DNA of 5,192 nt from an uncultured Ruminococcus sp. (GCA_937910385.1 CALEPT010000158.1:1-5192), one strand, 5' to 3'; shown: positions 1-5,141, counted from the stretch's first letter. Numbers and translations are program-made. Notes: generated from the letters alone by a model not told the origin.

Positions 1-319
1 TATCACCGACCTTGCTGCCGTTATCCTTTTTGGAAACGGGATCGCTCACCGCAGAGCTGTCCACACCGTTCGCCAATGCGACGATCTGCTCATCGGTAAA
101 GCCCTTGTCCCTCAAAAGCTGTATCAGGTTATGCTCCTGCACAAGTGTATCGGCAAGCTGCTGCTCATCACAGTTTTCCTTTGCCTTGATCTCCATGAAG
201 CACAGCTCACTGTACTCAGTCTGCGCCTTGTTCAGCTCGTCTGTATCCTTCTTGATACGCTCCTTGAGGGTTGCAATCTTGGCGGCAAGTTTCTCTTTCT
301 TCTTTTCATACATTGCCAC
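1..319 (-). CDS. Partial small charged coiled-coil protein (5' end only; DUF4315-like at best)
   Basis: Reading the minus strand from 319 gives at least 106 codons with no stop before the window edge, so the 3' end lies outside. The likely start is GTG at 319-317, with GAGAGG (plus 327-332) seven bases upstream; ATG at 313-311 is an in-frame alternative. The product begins VAMYEKKKEKLAAKIATLKE and is dominated by Lys/Glu/Asp/Gln. Residues about 3-50 look like a long amphipathic or coiled-coil helix. Residues about 55-85 form a second helical part containing LIQLLRDKGFTDEQIVALA, followed by a Ser/Lys-rich polar tail. No signal peptide or membrane segment is visible. Its size and two-helix layout resemble the small DUF4315-type proteins found in Firmicutes conjugative elements, but I cannot confirm that family. 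It is transcribed away from mobC, and its function is unknown. Confidence 0.7.
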   Translation of the reverse strand, partial: MAMYEKKKEKLAAKIATLKERIKKDTDELNKAQTEYSELCFMEIKAKENCDEQQLADTLVQEHNLIQLLRDKGFTDEQIVALANGVDSSAVSDPVSKKDNGSKVGD

Positions 320-332
320 ATACCTACCTCTC
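320..332 (-). promoter_or_regulatory. Ribosome binding site of the left-edge gene
   Basis: On the minus strand, AGAGAGGTAGG (plus 323-333) lies just before the gene. GAGAGG is 7 nt from GTG at 319, and the overlapping AGG at plus 323-325 is 9 nt from ATG at 313. Both starts are therefore served; the GTG has the stronger match. Confidence 0.5.
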
Positions 333-336
333 TATC

Positions 337-394
337 ATTATTCTACACAGGGCGGCAACGCCTGACAGGTGCAGCCCCGATACTATTATTCTAC
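337..394. repeat. Direct repeat of ATTATTCTAC (337-346 and 385-394)
   Basis: The 10-mer ATTATTCTAC occurs twice, 48 bp apart, upstream of the left-edge minus-strand gene. Read on the minus strand each copy contains TAGAAT, close to a -10 hexamer, so they could be promoter elements or operator half-sites for that gene. No convincing -35 box accompanies either copy. The repeat is seen directly; the role is a guess. Confidence 0.3.
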
Positions 395-452
395 TGGATA
401 ATCTGAAAAAAATCTATTCGCAATCCAGACAAACTTTTTTTCACAAGGTCTG

Positions 453-493
453 ATTTGAGGGCATTTTCAAAAAGGCAAATCTCCTCAAATGCC
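453..493. repeat. Overlapping inverted repeats in the divergent intergenic region
   Basis: ATTTGAGG (453-460) is complementary to CCTCAAAT (483-490), with a 22-nt loop. In an alternative fold, GGCATTT (460-466) pairs with AAATGCC (487-493). The two pairings share bases and are mutually exclusive. They may be a regulator site or part of the transfer origin; no T-tract follows that would make a terminator. Confidence 0.4.
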
Positions 494-500
494 ACTTAAC

Positions 501-525
501 GGGGGTTTAAGGTATCATAACCCCC
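501..525. repeat. Inverted repeat GGGGGTT / AACCCCC
   Basis: A perfect 7-bp inverted repeat, GGGGGTT (501-507) and AACCCCC (519-525), flanks an 11-nt spacer containing GGTATCATA. The same 9-mer recurs at 594-602, where its TATCAT is the -10 box of the mobC promoter. The site could be an operator or an oriT element; function is not shown by sequence alone. Confidence 0.4.
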
Positions 526-572
526 TCAAAACTTAAAACTGTCATTTTGACGAATACCATTTCGGAGCATCA

Positions 573-601
573 TTGACTTTTTGAAATTTATCCGGTATCA
601 T
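573..601 (+). promoter_or_regulatory. Probable sigma-A promoter for mobC-relaxase
   Basis: TTGACT (573-578) and TATCAT (596-601) are separated by exactly 17 nt. Five of six -35 bases and four of six -10 bases match the housekeeping consensus. Transcription would begin near 608 and give a leader of about 250 nt before mobC that contains the hairpin cluster at 695-825. It is the best promoter-like pair I found in this intergenic region. Confidence 0.6.
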
Positions 602-694
602 ATTTTCAGAGCCTTGCGGCGAGCTGATATGCTCATATCGGAACGAGCATCATCAGCAATACAGAGATACAGAAAAGCAGTCGCACAGCTCCAA

Positions 695-718
695 TTCCAT
701 ACGGCAGAGCGTATGGAA
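695..718. repeat. Perfect 9-bp inverted repeat TTCCATACG / CGTATGGAA
   Basis: Arms at 695-703 and 710-718 are perfectly complementary around a 6-nt loop (GCAGAG). It is the cleanest palindrome of the cluster and a plausible dimer-binding site for a ribbon-helix-helix protein such as MobC. Confidence 0.65.
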
Positions 719-724
719 AGCAGA

Positions 725-744
725 CCACGCACCGCAGGGCGTGG
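725..744. repeat. Inverted repeat CCACGC / GCGTGG
   Basis: Perfect 6-bp arms (725-730 and 739-744) flank an 8-nt loop. GCGTGG recurs without its partner at 768-773, inside the next hairpin. Confidence 0.5.
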
Positions 745-762
745 GGAAACCCAGCCAGCTCG

Positions 763-795
763 GTATGGCGTGGGGACAAAAGCCCCAGACCATAC
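763..795. repeat. Long nested inverted repeat, 11 of 13 bp paired
   Basis: GTATGG (763-768) pairs with CCATAC (790-795). TGGGG (771-775) pairs with CCCCA (783-787). The two stems are separated by one 2x2 mismatch (769-770 against 788-789) and closed by a 7-nt A-rich loop. It combines the words of the two preceding hairpins. Confidence 0.6.
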
Positions 796-804
796 ACCCA
801 CTGG

Positions 805-825
805 TTAGAGGGCTGCTGCCCCTAA
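805..825. repeat. Imperfect hairpin TTAG-a-GGGC / GCCC-CTAA next to ACCCTGCA
   Basis: GGGC (810-813) pairs with GCCC (818-821) over a 4-nt loop, and TTAG (805-808) pairs with CTAA (822-825) if A809 is bulged. The sequence GACCCTGCA follows directly at 826-834. A hairpin followed by a short unpaired stretch is the usual form of a MOBP nick region, so the nick may lie in or just after it; this is inference. Confidence 0.4.
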
Positions 826-847
826 GACCCTGCATTGAAAATGAAAG

Positions 848-854
848 AAAGGAG
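848..854 (+). promoter_or_regulatory. Ribosome binding site of mobC
   Basis: AAAGGAG ends 6 nt before ATG at 861. It fixes the mobC start there rather than at an upstream in-frame codon near 741, which would extend the protein into the hairpin region. Confidence 0.8.
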
Positions 855-860
855 TACCCG

Positions 861-1247
861 ATGAACGAGTCCGAAAAGAGAGATAAGTGGCTCAAAATCC
901 GAATCAGTGAACAAGAGAAAGAGGTCATTGACCGCAAATTTGAGAACAGCGGAATGAAGAACCTCAGCGATTTTATCAGGGCTATGATCTTCGTGGGTGT
1001 CATCGTCAAATTCAGCGATGATGACAGAAAGCAACTGCTCCGTGACTTCTCAGCGATGTCAAATAACATCAATCAGATCGCACGGAGAGCAAATGCCAAG
1101 GGCAAGGTTTACCCCGAAGATATTGCACAGATCAGGGAGGGACAACAAAAACTTTGGCAACTACTAAACTGTTTCCTATCACAGTTACAGAACGCAAGGC
1201 GATCAGCTACATTGCAGACGGGAGCAAGACCGATAACGGCAGATTGA
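861..1247 (+). CDS. mobC: MobC-type relaxosome accessory protein
   Basis: The 128-residue product matches the plan of bacterial mobilisation proteins (MobC, PF05713). Such proteins bind oriT DNA and help the relaxase open and nick it in the cytoplasm. Residues about 9-45 fit a ribbon-helix-helix DNA-binding fold: strand WLKIRIS, helix EQEKEVIDRKF, then NLSDFIRAMIF. Residues 68-78, NNINQIARRAN, are the hallmark Asn-rich motif of the family. The C-terminus is helical. The start at 861 is chosen from the AAAGGAG site 6 nt upstream. The gene probably forms an operon with the relaxase, whose start lies 94 nt inside this gene in another frame. Its likely binding targets are the inverted repeats at 695-825. 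The family call is firm; the DNA target is inferred. Confidence 0.9.
   Translation: MNESEKRDKWLKIRISEQEKEVIDRKFENSGMKNLSDFIRAMIFVGVIVKFSDDDRKQLLRDFSAMSNNINQIARRANAKGKVYPEDIAQIREGQQKLWQLLNCFLSQLQNARRSATLQTGARPITAD
1134..1141 (+). promoter_or_regulatory. Shine-Dalgarno for the relaxase TTG start
   Basis: AGGGAGGG lies inside mobC, 12 nt upstream of the TTG at 1154. The spacing is longer than usual and the start codon is weak. Relaxase translation may therefore be low and partly coupled to ribosomes finishing mobC. Confidence 0.45.
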
Positions 1248-2587
1248 TATCAACATTCTGCTGTTCAAGTGATCCAGCACAGGCAAGCAGAGATTTTGCA
1301 TCGGTCAGAGCTTGCGGGACGGGCAAGAGCAAAATACTCTCACAGCATTTTATTCAGAGCTTTAAGCCCGGGGAGATCACTCCCGAACGTGCATTGGAAG
1401 TCGGTGAGGAGCTGTGTGAAAAATTCCTCAAAGGTGAGTATCAATACTTTCTCTCCGTCCATGTTGACAAGGCTCATGTGCATCTTCATGTGATTTTCAA
1501 TAACTGCAATATGTACGATTATAAGACCTTTGAAACACACGAAGATCAGGGGAGCAAAAAGGAACGGGCATGGAAGAAGCTGTTTGATTTGTCGGACGAA
1601 ATATGCAAACGGCATCACCTGTCCGTGATACAGCACCCCGAACTCAGCAAGGGTAAAAAACGCTGGGAGTGGGAGCTTGACAAACAGGGCTTGTCGTGGA
1701 AAACGAAGCTCAAAAGAGCGATTGACGAGGTAGTCAAGCACAGCGAGGACTTTGAAGATTTCCTCTCCAAATGCGCCGACTATGGTGTACTTGTGGAGTA
1801 TAATCCCGACCATAAAATTGACCTCAAATATATGCTTGCAGAGCAAAAGGAGCGTAATCCCCGAAGCCGTTTTACACGCGCCCGAACCCTCGGCGGCTAC
1901 TATGAAACGGAGATGATAAAAAAGCGTATCGCACAATATATAGGTACTATGTCTTATGTGCCGAGAACGAAAGTCAAGGTTATCACACAGAAACCGCAGA
2001 ACAAATTTGTGCAGGACGCTATTGACCGTGGCAATATGAAAATTGCAAGTATCGCAAAAAATATCATTGCGAAATACGGCATCGAGCCTGAAAATCTCGA
2101 CAGCGAAATCCAAAAGCTGTTTGCACAGAGAGATACGCTGTCCGATGAAATTTCGGCATTGAAAGAGCATATCCAAGACCTGATCGAACTCCGCAAAACA
2201 CTTGCCACATACAGAAAGCAAAAGCCCGTTTATGACGAATTGGAATCCCTCAAAGGCAGAAAGCGGAAGAAGTATCAGGACGCGCATTATGATGAACTCC
2301 GAGACTACTATTCCGCAGAACAGAAGCTTGATGATTGGTTTGAAAAAGGCAAGTATCCGCCGGACAGCAAGGTGAAAGAAGCAATCATATCCTATCAGGA
2401 ACAACTCACGCAGAAGCAGACGGAGCATGATGTCGTTCATGAAAAATACAAGGAACTGTATCGCGCTCAAAGTGATTTTAAGGCATTTCTCCGTCAGTAT
2501 GTTCCGCTGGCACAGCAGGACGAACAGCAGTATCAGCAAGAGCAGAGCCGAAGTCAGCGGAAAAAGAAGAAAGATGTGCTGGAATAG
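1154..2587 (+). CDS. MOBP-type relaxase / mobilization nuclease
   Basis: The 477-residue protein is a relaxase of the PF03432 family. It would cut one strand at oriT, stay covalently bound to the 5' end, and be exported with the strand. The start is TTG at 1154, chosen because it gives the family-typical beginning MATTKLFPITVTERKAISYI; no in-frame ATG precedes it. Y19 is the likely nucleophile. HFIQSFKPGE (residues 65-74) is a conserved family block. H103-V-D-x-x-H108-V-H110-L-H112 followed by N116-N117 is the metal-binding histidine motif. WTRAR-like residues FTRARTLGGYYE (240-251) close the conserved region. Residues about 315-445 are Glu/Lys/Gln-rich and probably coiled coil, and the tail (455-475) is Gln- then Lys-rich. 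All key residues are present and the length is ordinary, so it looks intact. The first 94 nt overlap mobC. No coupling protein or secretion gene lies in the window. Confidence 0.92.
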   Translation: MATTKLFPITVTERKAISYIADGSKTDNGRLISTFCCSSDPAQASRDFASVRACGTGKSKILSQHFIQSFKPGEITPERALEVGEELCEKFLKGEYQYFLSVHVDKAHVHLHVIFNNCNMYDYKTFETHEDQGSKKERAWKKLFDLSDEICKRHHLSVIQHPELSKGKKRWEWELDKQGLSWKTKLKRAIDEVVKHSEDFEDFLSKCADYGVLVEYNPDHKIDLKYMLAEQKERNPRSRFTRARTLGGYYETEMIKKRIAQYIGTMSYVPRTKVKVITQKPQNKFVQDAIDRGNMKIASIAKNIIAKYGIEPENLDSEIQKLFAQRDTLSDEISALKEHIQDLIELRKTLATYRKQKPVYDELESLKGRKRKKYQDAHYDELRDYYSAEQKLDDWFEKGKYPPDSKVKEAIISYQEQLTQKQTEHDVVHEKYKELYRAQSDFKAFLRQYVPLAQQDEQQYQQEQSRSQRKKKKDVLE

Positions 2588-2658
2588 GATAGGCTTTCAG
2601 CGAAACGGAGATACCCCTCACACCTTTCCGTGATGATTATGGGGAAAACTATACGATG

Positions 2659-2695
2659 AAAAAACAAGGCATCCAGATACTCTCTGAATGCCTTG
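2659..2695 (-). terminator. Rho-independent terminator of the sortase gene
   Basis: On the plus strand CAAGGCAT (2665-2672) pairs with ATGCCTTG (2688-2695), and CAGA (2674-2677) pairs with TCTG (2683-2686). One mismatch separates the stems and the loop is 5 nt. Read on the minus strand, the stem is followed by six T residues (A-run at 2659-2664), the standard form of an intrinsic terminator. It lies 6 nt beyond the sortase stop. For plus-strand transcripts leaving the relaxase, the following sequence is only weakly T-rich, so any bidirectional action is uncertain. Confidence 0.85.
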
Positions 2696-2700
2696 TAGAC

Positions 2701-3087
2701 TTATTCTTTCAATATACCGACAACTACTTGCCGCTGCGTACCGTCATCGGTGCAAGTTATGATTGTAATCCTGTTATCTCCGAAATCATCGAGCACCCAT
2801 GTTTCATTCGGTTCAACGATGAAACTTTCGGTTACGGCATACAGATATGATTTCTTGTCCTTATCGTAAAGCCTTATCGTCATACCGAACTCCACATCTT
2901 TAAGATTATTGAAATACTCTTTGTAGAGCGTGCTGCTGTGACCGGCAATGCAATAATTTTCCTTACCGAAATCGCCTGTTTCTGGGAAATGCCCTGCAGC
3001 CTTTGAGAGTATGTCGTTATCCGTACCTTCTAATATAGGGGCTTTGATATTCAAATCAGCAATCTCCACAACAGGATTTTCACGCAT
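2701..3087 (-). CDS. Sortase, class D-like (catalytic domain; true N-terminus uncertain)
   Basis: From ATG at 3087 the product is 128 residues and covers a sortase catalytic domain. Sortases cut LPxTG-type signals between Thr and Gly and join the protein to the cell wall on the outer membrane face. H50 (IAGHSS), C112 (ITIITCTDDG) and R119 (TQRQVVVG) form the expected His-Cys-Arg set. NIKAPILEGTDNDIL and GHFPETGDFGKENYCIAGH resemble class D sortases more than class A. Class membership is inferred. The protein is short, and this ATG has no clear Shine-Dalgarno site. The same frame stays open upstream to 3228 and encodes a membrane anchor, so 3087 is probably not the biological start. The gene follows its likely substrate and ends at a strong terminator. 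Confidence 0.8.
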   Translation of the reverse strand: MRENPVVEIADLNIKAPILEGTDNDILSKAAGHFPETGDFGKENYCIAGHSSTLYKEYFNNLKDVEFGMTIRLYDKDKKSYLYAVTESFIVEPNETWVLDDFGDNRITIITCTDDGTQRQVVVGILKE

Positions 3088-3239
3088 CAGCTTTTGCTTC
3101 TGATACTCTCGATAAATTTTTCTGATACCGAAGAAGCCTAAGATAGATGAGCCTAATATTATTGCAATGAGCCCTGCTATAAACAGAGCCCATTGCTTTT
3201 TTGTTTTGTGCTCGGTATCAGTGCCAACTTACTGCTCAT
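3088..3239 (-). other. Out-of-phase N-terminal anchor of the sortase: in-frame membrane segment without a start codon
   Basis: Upstream of ATG 3087 the sortase frame is open for 47 codons back to the TAA (3231-3229) of the surface-protein gene. It encodes a polar start, then WALFIAGLIAIILGSSILG (about 3192-3136), then a basic stretch RKIYREYQKQK. This is the usual N-terminal anchor of a sortase. None of these codons is ATG, GTG or TTG. In another frame, ATG 3239-3237 (overlapping the upstream stop) and TTG 3227-3225 (12 nt after AAGGAAG) open a frame that stops at TAG 3179-3177. A shift of one base at the six-A run (plus 3197-3202) would join that frame to the membrane segment. This may be a frameshift mutation, a homopolymer read error or programmed slippage; sequence alone does not decide. 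Confidence 0.65.
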
Positions 3240-5106
3240 CTTCCTTGCGGCGAATAAATCCAGAGGACTTAACTGCAAACGCTCCGCATCCAATCAGCAT
3301 AAGTGCGCCGAGCACCCAAAGCCAATTTGTAAGGCTATTGTTTCCAGTTTGCGGAAGATCAACTGCTTCATCAGCCGAGTTTGTACCGCCGCCTGTAACA
3401 GGATCAATCATATAAACATCAACTACATTTCCGTCCTTATCCTTCAAAGTGATCTCATACACATCATCAGACTTGGAGGTGATTTCAGCGGATACATCTG
3501 TCTGTCCGGTCTTATCCTCGTAGTCATTGAGTGCCCACTCGCAAAGTTCTTCATCGGAGGCAATGTGCTTGTCAGCTGGTGGAGTTATAGTAGTAGTTGC
3601 TTCTGTGGTACTTGTGGTGGATGATGTAGATTCGGTAGATTCCGTGGTTGAAGTTGTTGTAGTAGTGGACTCTGTGGTGCTTGTGGTTGAAGTCGTTGTA
3701 GTAGTTGTTTCCGTGGTGCTTGTGGTTGAAGTCGTTGTAGTAGTTGACTCCGTGGTGCTTGTGGTTGATGTCGTTGTAGTAGTTGACTCCGTGGTGCTCG
3801 TGGTCGAAGTCGTTGTGGTGGTAGGCTTGGTTGTAGTTGTCGTAGTTGTTGTGGTGGTAGTAGTTGTTGTAGTTGTTGTTGTGAGCATAGGGATCTCAAC
3901 GCTCTTTGTCTGCTCTGCAAAAGCAGCATTTTCAAAAGTTGCGGTATAAGTGATACTGCCCTTTGCTTCATAGGTAGGTGCTTCCTCAACCTTTACCGTA
4001 TTAACTGTTTCGGTTTCAATATGAGCCGCATCATTCTTGCAGACACGCTTGGCGGTCACGGAGCTGAAATCGTCTGCCCATGTATACGTTACATCATCCC
4101 AATCGTGACCGAGCATATCAATGACTATATCGTGATAACCAACGATTTCCGTTGTTCCGGCGGCATCCTCAAACCATTCACCACAGGTCTCGCAAACATA
4201 ATATGCTTTGTTTCCGTCCTCGGTGCAGGTTGGGGCTTTTGCCGGAACAAGCGTTAAAGTGTGGCCGGTGGCAGTGATTACTGTATGCGTCCGGCTGAGT
4301 TCAGCATGGCAAACGGTGCAGTACACAACCTCGTCATACCCGCCCGCCTCGGTGCAGGTGGCGTCAATTTCGTTCTCTCTGACCGCTGTGCCGGGAGTGT
4401 GACCGGTTGCCGGAATGATGAAATAGTCCGCTGTGAGTGCTTCAATAGAGCCAGTAGCGTCCTCAAACATCTTGCCGCAGTCCGAGCAGTAATAGTAGGC
4501 AGCGTTGCCGTCCCATTCACAGGTAGGAGCAAGCGCCGGGACAAGTACCAGATGATGCTCATGGGGTATCCAGTTTACCTTGATCGTGGTATCTTCTCCG
4601 ATCACAATGCCTTCGCCGACAGCGCCCTTGTCCCAGCCGTCAAAATCAGAGTTGTCCGGGATCGTGAAGCTGTCCGGCAACTCCGGCAGAACAAATTCAC
4701 TGCCGATCTTGACAGTCGTGGTGATCGTCTGGCTCAGTCCGTTGCTTGCGTCCAGTGTAACCCTTGCTTCGTCAGAAAGAACGGTAATCTTGACTGTGGA
4801 GAGGACAGGGGGGTTATATCCGTTGACCTTAACATTATAATAGTAGGTGCCAGCCTCCGCATTGTCGGGAGCTGTGATCGTCACCGTGCCGTCGCCGTTA
4901 TCGGTCAACTCTACACCCTCGGCGAACAGTTCCTCGTCGGTGTAGTACTCTACCTCCAATTCCACGTTGCCAGCAGGCATCGTGAATGTCCACTCGTTGT
5001 CGGTGGCCGCAGGGGTGAGGACTACCTCTTCATCAGTAGCAGCCCATGCGCCAATGGAGATTATCATGGCAACGAGCGTCAGAATATATCTTTTCGTCGT
5101 TTTCAT
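3229..5106 (-). CDS. LPQTG cell-wall-anchored surface protein with Cys-x-x-Cys repeats and Thr-rich stalk
   Basis: The 625-residue protein has a full Gram-positive surface-protein layout. Residues 1-23 are a signal peptide (KTTKR, hydrophobic core, AWAA). Residues about 25-180 are beta-rich, with FTMPAGNVELEVEY resembling the end of an InlB-type repeat, then GDGTVTITAP and a second domain ending FDGWDKG. Residues about 182-360 hold three Cys/CxxC units: C196 with C207/C210, C251 with C263/C266, C294 with C305/C308. ATGHT at 233-237 and 279-283 separates the units. Residues 409-503 are a Thr stalk: 18 consecutive Thr, then 13-residue TTTTTSTTSTTES units. Residues about 511-570 form a small domain (SDEELCEWALNDYEDKTG). 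LPQTG (584-588), a hydrophobic span (592-614) and FIRRKEDEQ complete the sorting signal. ATG 5106 is the only start, as TAA precedes it in frame; its Shine-Dalgarno is weak. The adjacent sortase is its probable partner. The ligand is unknown. Confidence 0.9.
   Translation of the reverse strand: MKTTKRYILTLVAMIISIGAWAATDEEVVLTPAATDNEWTFTMPAGNVELEVEYYTDEELFAEGVELTDNGDGTVTITAPDNAEAGTYYYNVKVNGYNPPVLSTVKITVLSDEARVTLDASNGLSQTITTTVKIGSEFVLPELPDSFTIPDNSDFDGWDKGAVGEGIVIGEDTTIKVNWIPHEHHLVLVPALAPTCEWDGNAAYYYCSDCGKMFEDATGSIEALTADYFIIPATGHTPGTAVRENEIDATCTEAGGYDEVVYCTVCHAELSRTHTVITATGHTLTLVPAKAPTCTEDGNKAYYVCETCGEWFEDAAGTTEIVGYHDIVIDMLGHDWDDVTYTWADDFSSVTAKRVCKNDAAHIETETVNTVKVEEAPTYEAKGSITYTATFENAAFAEQTKSVEIPMLTTTTTTTTTTTTTTTTTTKPTTTTTSTTSTTESTTTTTSTTSTTESTTTTTSTTSTTETTTTTTSTTSTTESTTTTTSTTESTESTSSTTSTTEATTTITPPADKHIASDEELCEWALNDYEDKTGQTDVSAEITSKSDDVYEITLKDKDGNVVDVYMIDPVTGGGTNSADEAVDLPQTGNNSLTNWLWVLGALMLIGCGAFAVKSSGFIRRKEDEQ
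3343..3357 (-). other. LPQTG sortase recognition motif
   Basis: Codons for LPQTG fall at residues 584-588 of the surface protein, followed by a polar NNSLTN spacer, a hydrophobic span and a basic tail. This is the canonical order for a sorting signal. Cleavage would be expected between Thr and Gly. Confidence 0.9.
3599..3828 (-). repeat. 39-bp tandem repeat array encoding the Thr-rich stalk
   Basis: Four 39-bp units lie head to tail at 3668-3706, 3707-3745, 3746-3784 and 3785-3823, and adjacent units differ at only a few positions. They are preceded on the plus strand by a 30-bp unit (3638-3667) lacking 9 bp and by a diverged 39-bp unit (3599-3637). Each full unit encodes 13 residues, TTTTTSTTSTTES or a close variant. 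Units are multiples of 3, so gain or loss changes stalk length without breaking the frame. Confidence 0.9.
3829..3882 (-). repeat. Poly-threonine tract of 18 codons
   Basis: Eighteen consecutive Thr codons use a mixture of ACA, ACC, ACT and ACG, so this is not a simple perfect trinucleotide repeat. A Lys-Pro pair separates the tract from the 39-bp array. It extends the stalk between the folded N-terminal part and the wall anchor. Confidence 0.85.
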
Positions 5107-5141
5107 GCTCTTTCTTTAGTTGATGGTCAGTATGTACACGT

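Larger units (their letters stand above)
695..825 (+). other. Candidate oriT / relaxosome-binding region with clustered hairpins
   Basis: Four inverted repeats lie in tandem just upstream of mobC: a 9-bp perfect one (695-718), a 6-bp perfect one (725-744), an 11-of-13-bp one (763-795) and an imperfect one (805-825). They reuse the same words. CCATAC/GTATGG occurs four times (697-702, 711-716, 763-768, 790-795), and CCACGC/GCGTGG three times (725-730, 739-744, 768-773). The 10-mer GGCGTGGGGA is repeated directly at 738-747 and 767-776. Origins of transfer usually sit beside mobC-relaxase genes and consist of inverted repeats next to a nick site, so this is the obvious candidate. I cannot identify the nick position. 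A role as a structured mRNA leader is the main alternative. Confidence 0.5.

Noticed and set aside
12..453. Plus-strand open frames over the left end
   Set aside because: They are antisense shadows of the minus-strand partial gene, with Ser/Cys/Leu-rich translations and no ribosome binding sites.
581..808. Plus-strand 75-codon open frame from TTG
   Set aside because: It has no Shine-Dalgarno site, spans the promoter and the palindrome cluster, and its composition follows the inverted repeats. The overlapping minus-strand frames at 598-801 and 653-1072 are rejected on the same grounds.
695..825. CRISPR array
   Set aside because: The repeated words are short, inverted and unevenly spaced; no regular direct repeats of 24-36 bp with unique spacers are present.
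741..860. Upstream extension of mobC to 741
   Set aside because: It would put 40 extra residues over the hairpin region, while ATG 861 has a strong Shine-Dalgarno site and gives the usual MobC length.
1340..2539. Long 399-codon open frame on the minus strand opposite the relaxase
   Set aside because: The plus-strand frame is an unmistakable relaxase with its catalytic motifs. The antisense product is Leu/Phe/Ile/Cys-rich, as expected for a mirror of charged coding sequence.
2656..2850. Plus-strand 64-codon open frame over the terminator and sortase end
   Set aside because: It begins inside the terminator hairpin region, lacks a convincing ribosome binding site, and is antisense to the sortase catalytic motif.
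3527..3989. Val-rich plus-strand and Gln/Pro/Leu-rich minus-strand frames over the Thr repeats
   Set aside because: These are other-frame readings of the 39-bp repeats. The poly-Val and PQAPRSQLLQR patterns arise from the repeat, and the LPQTG gene explains the region.
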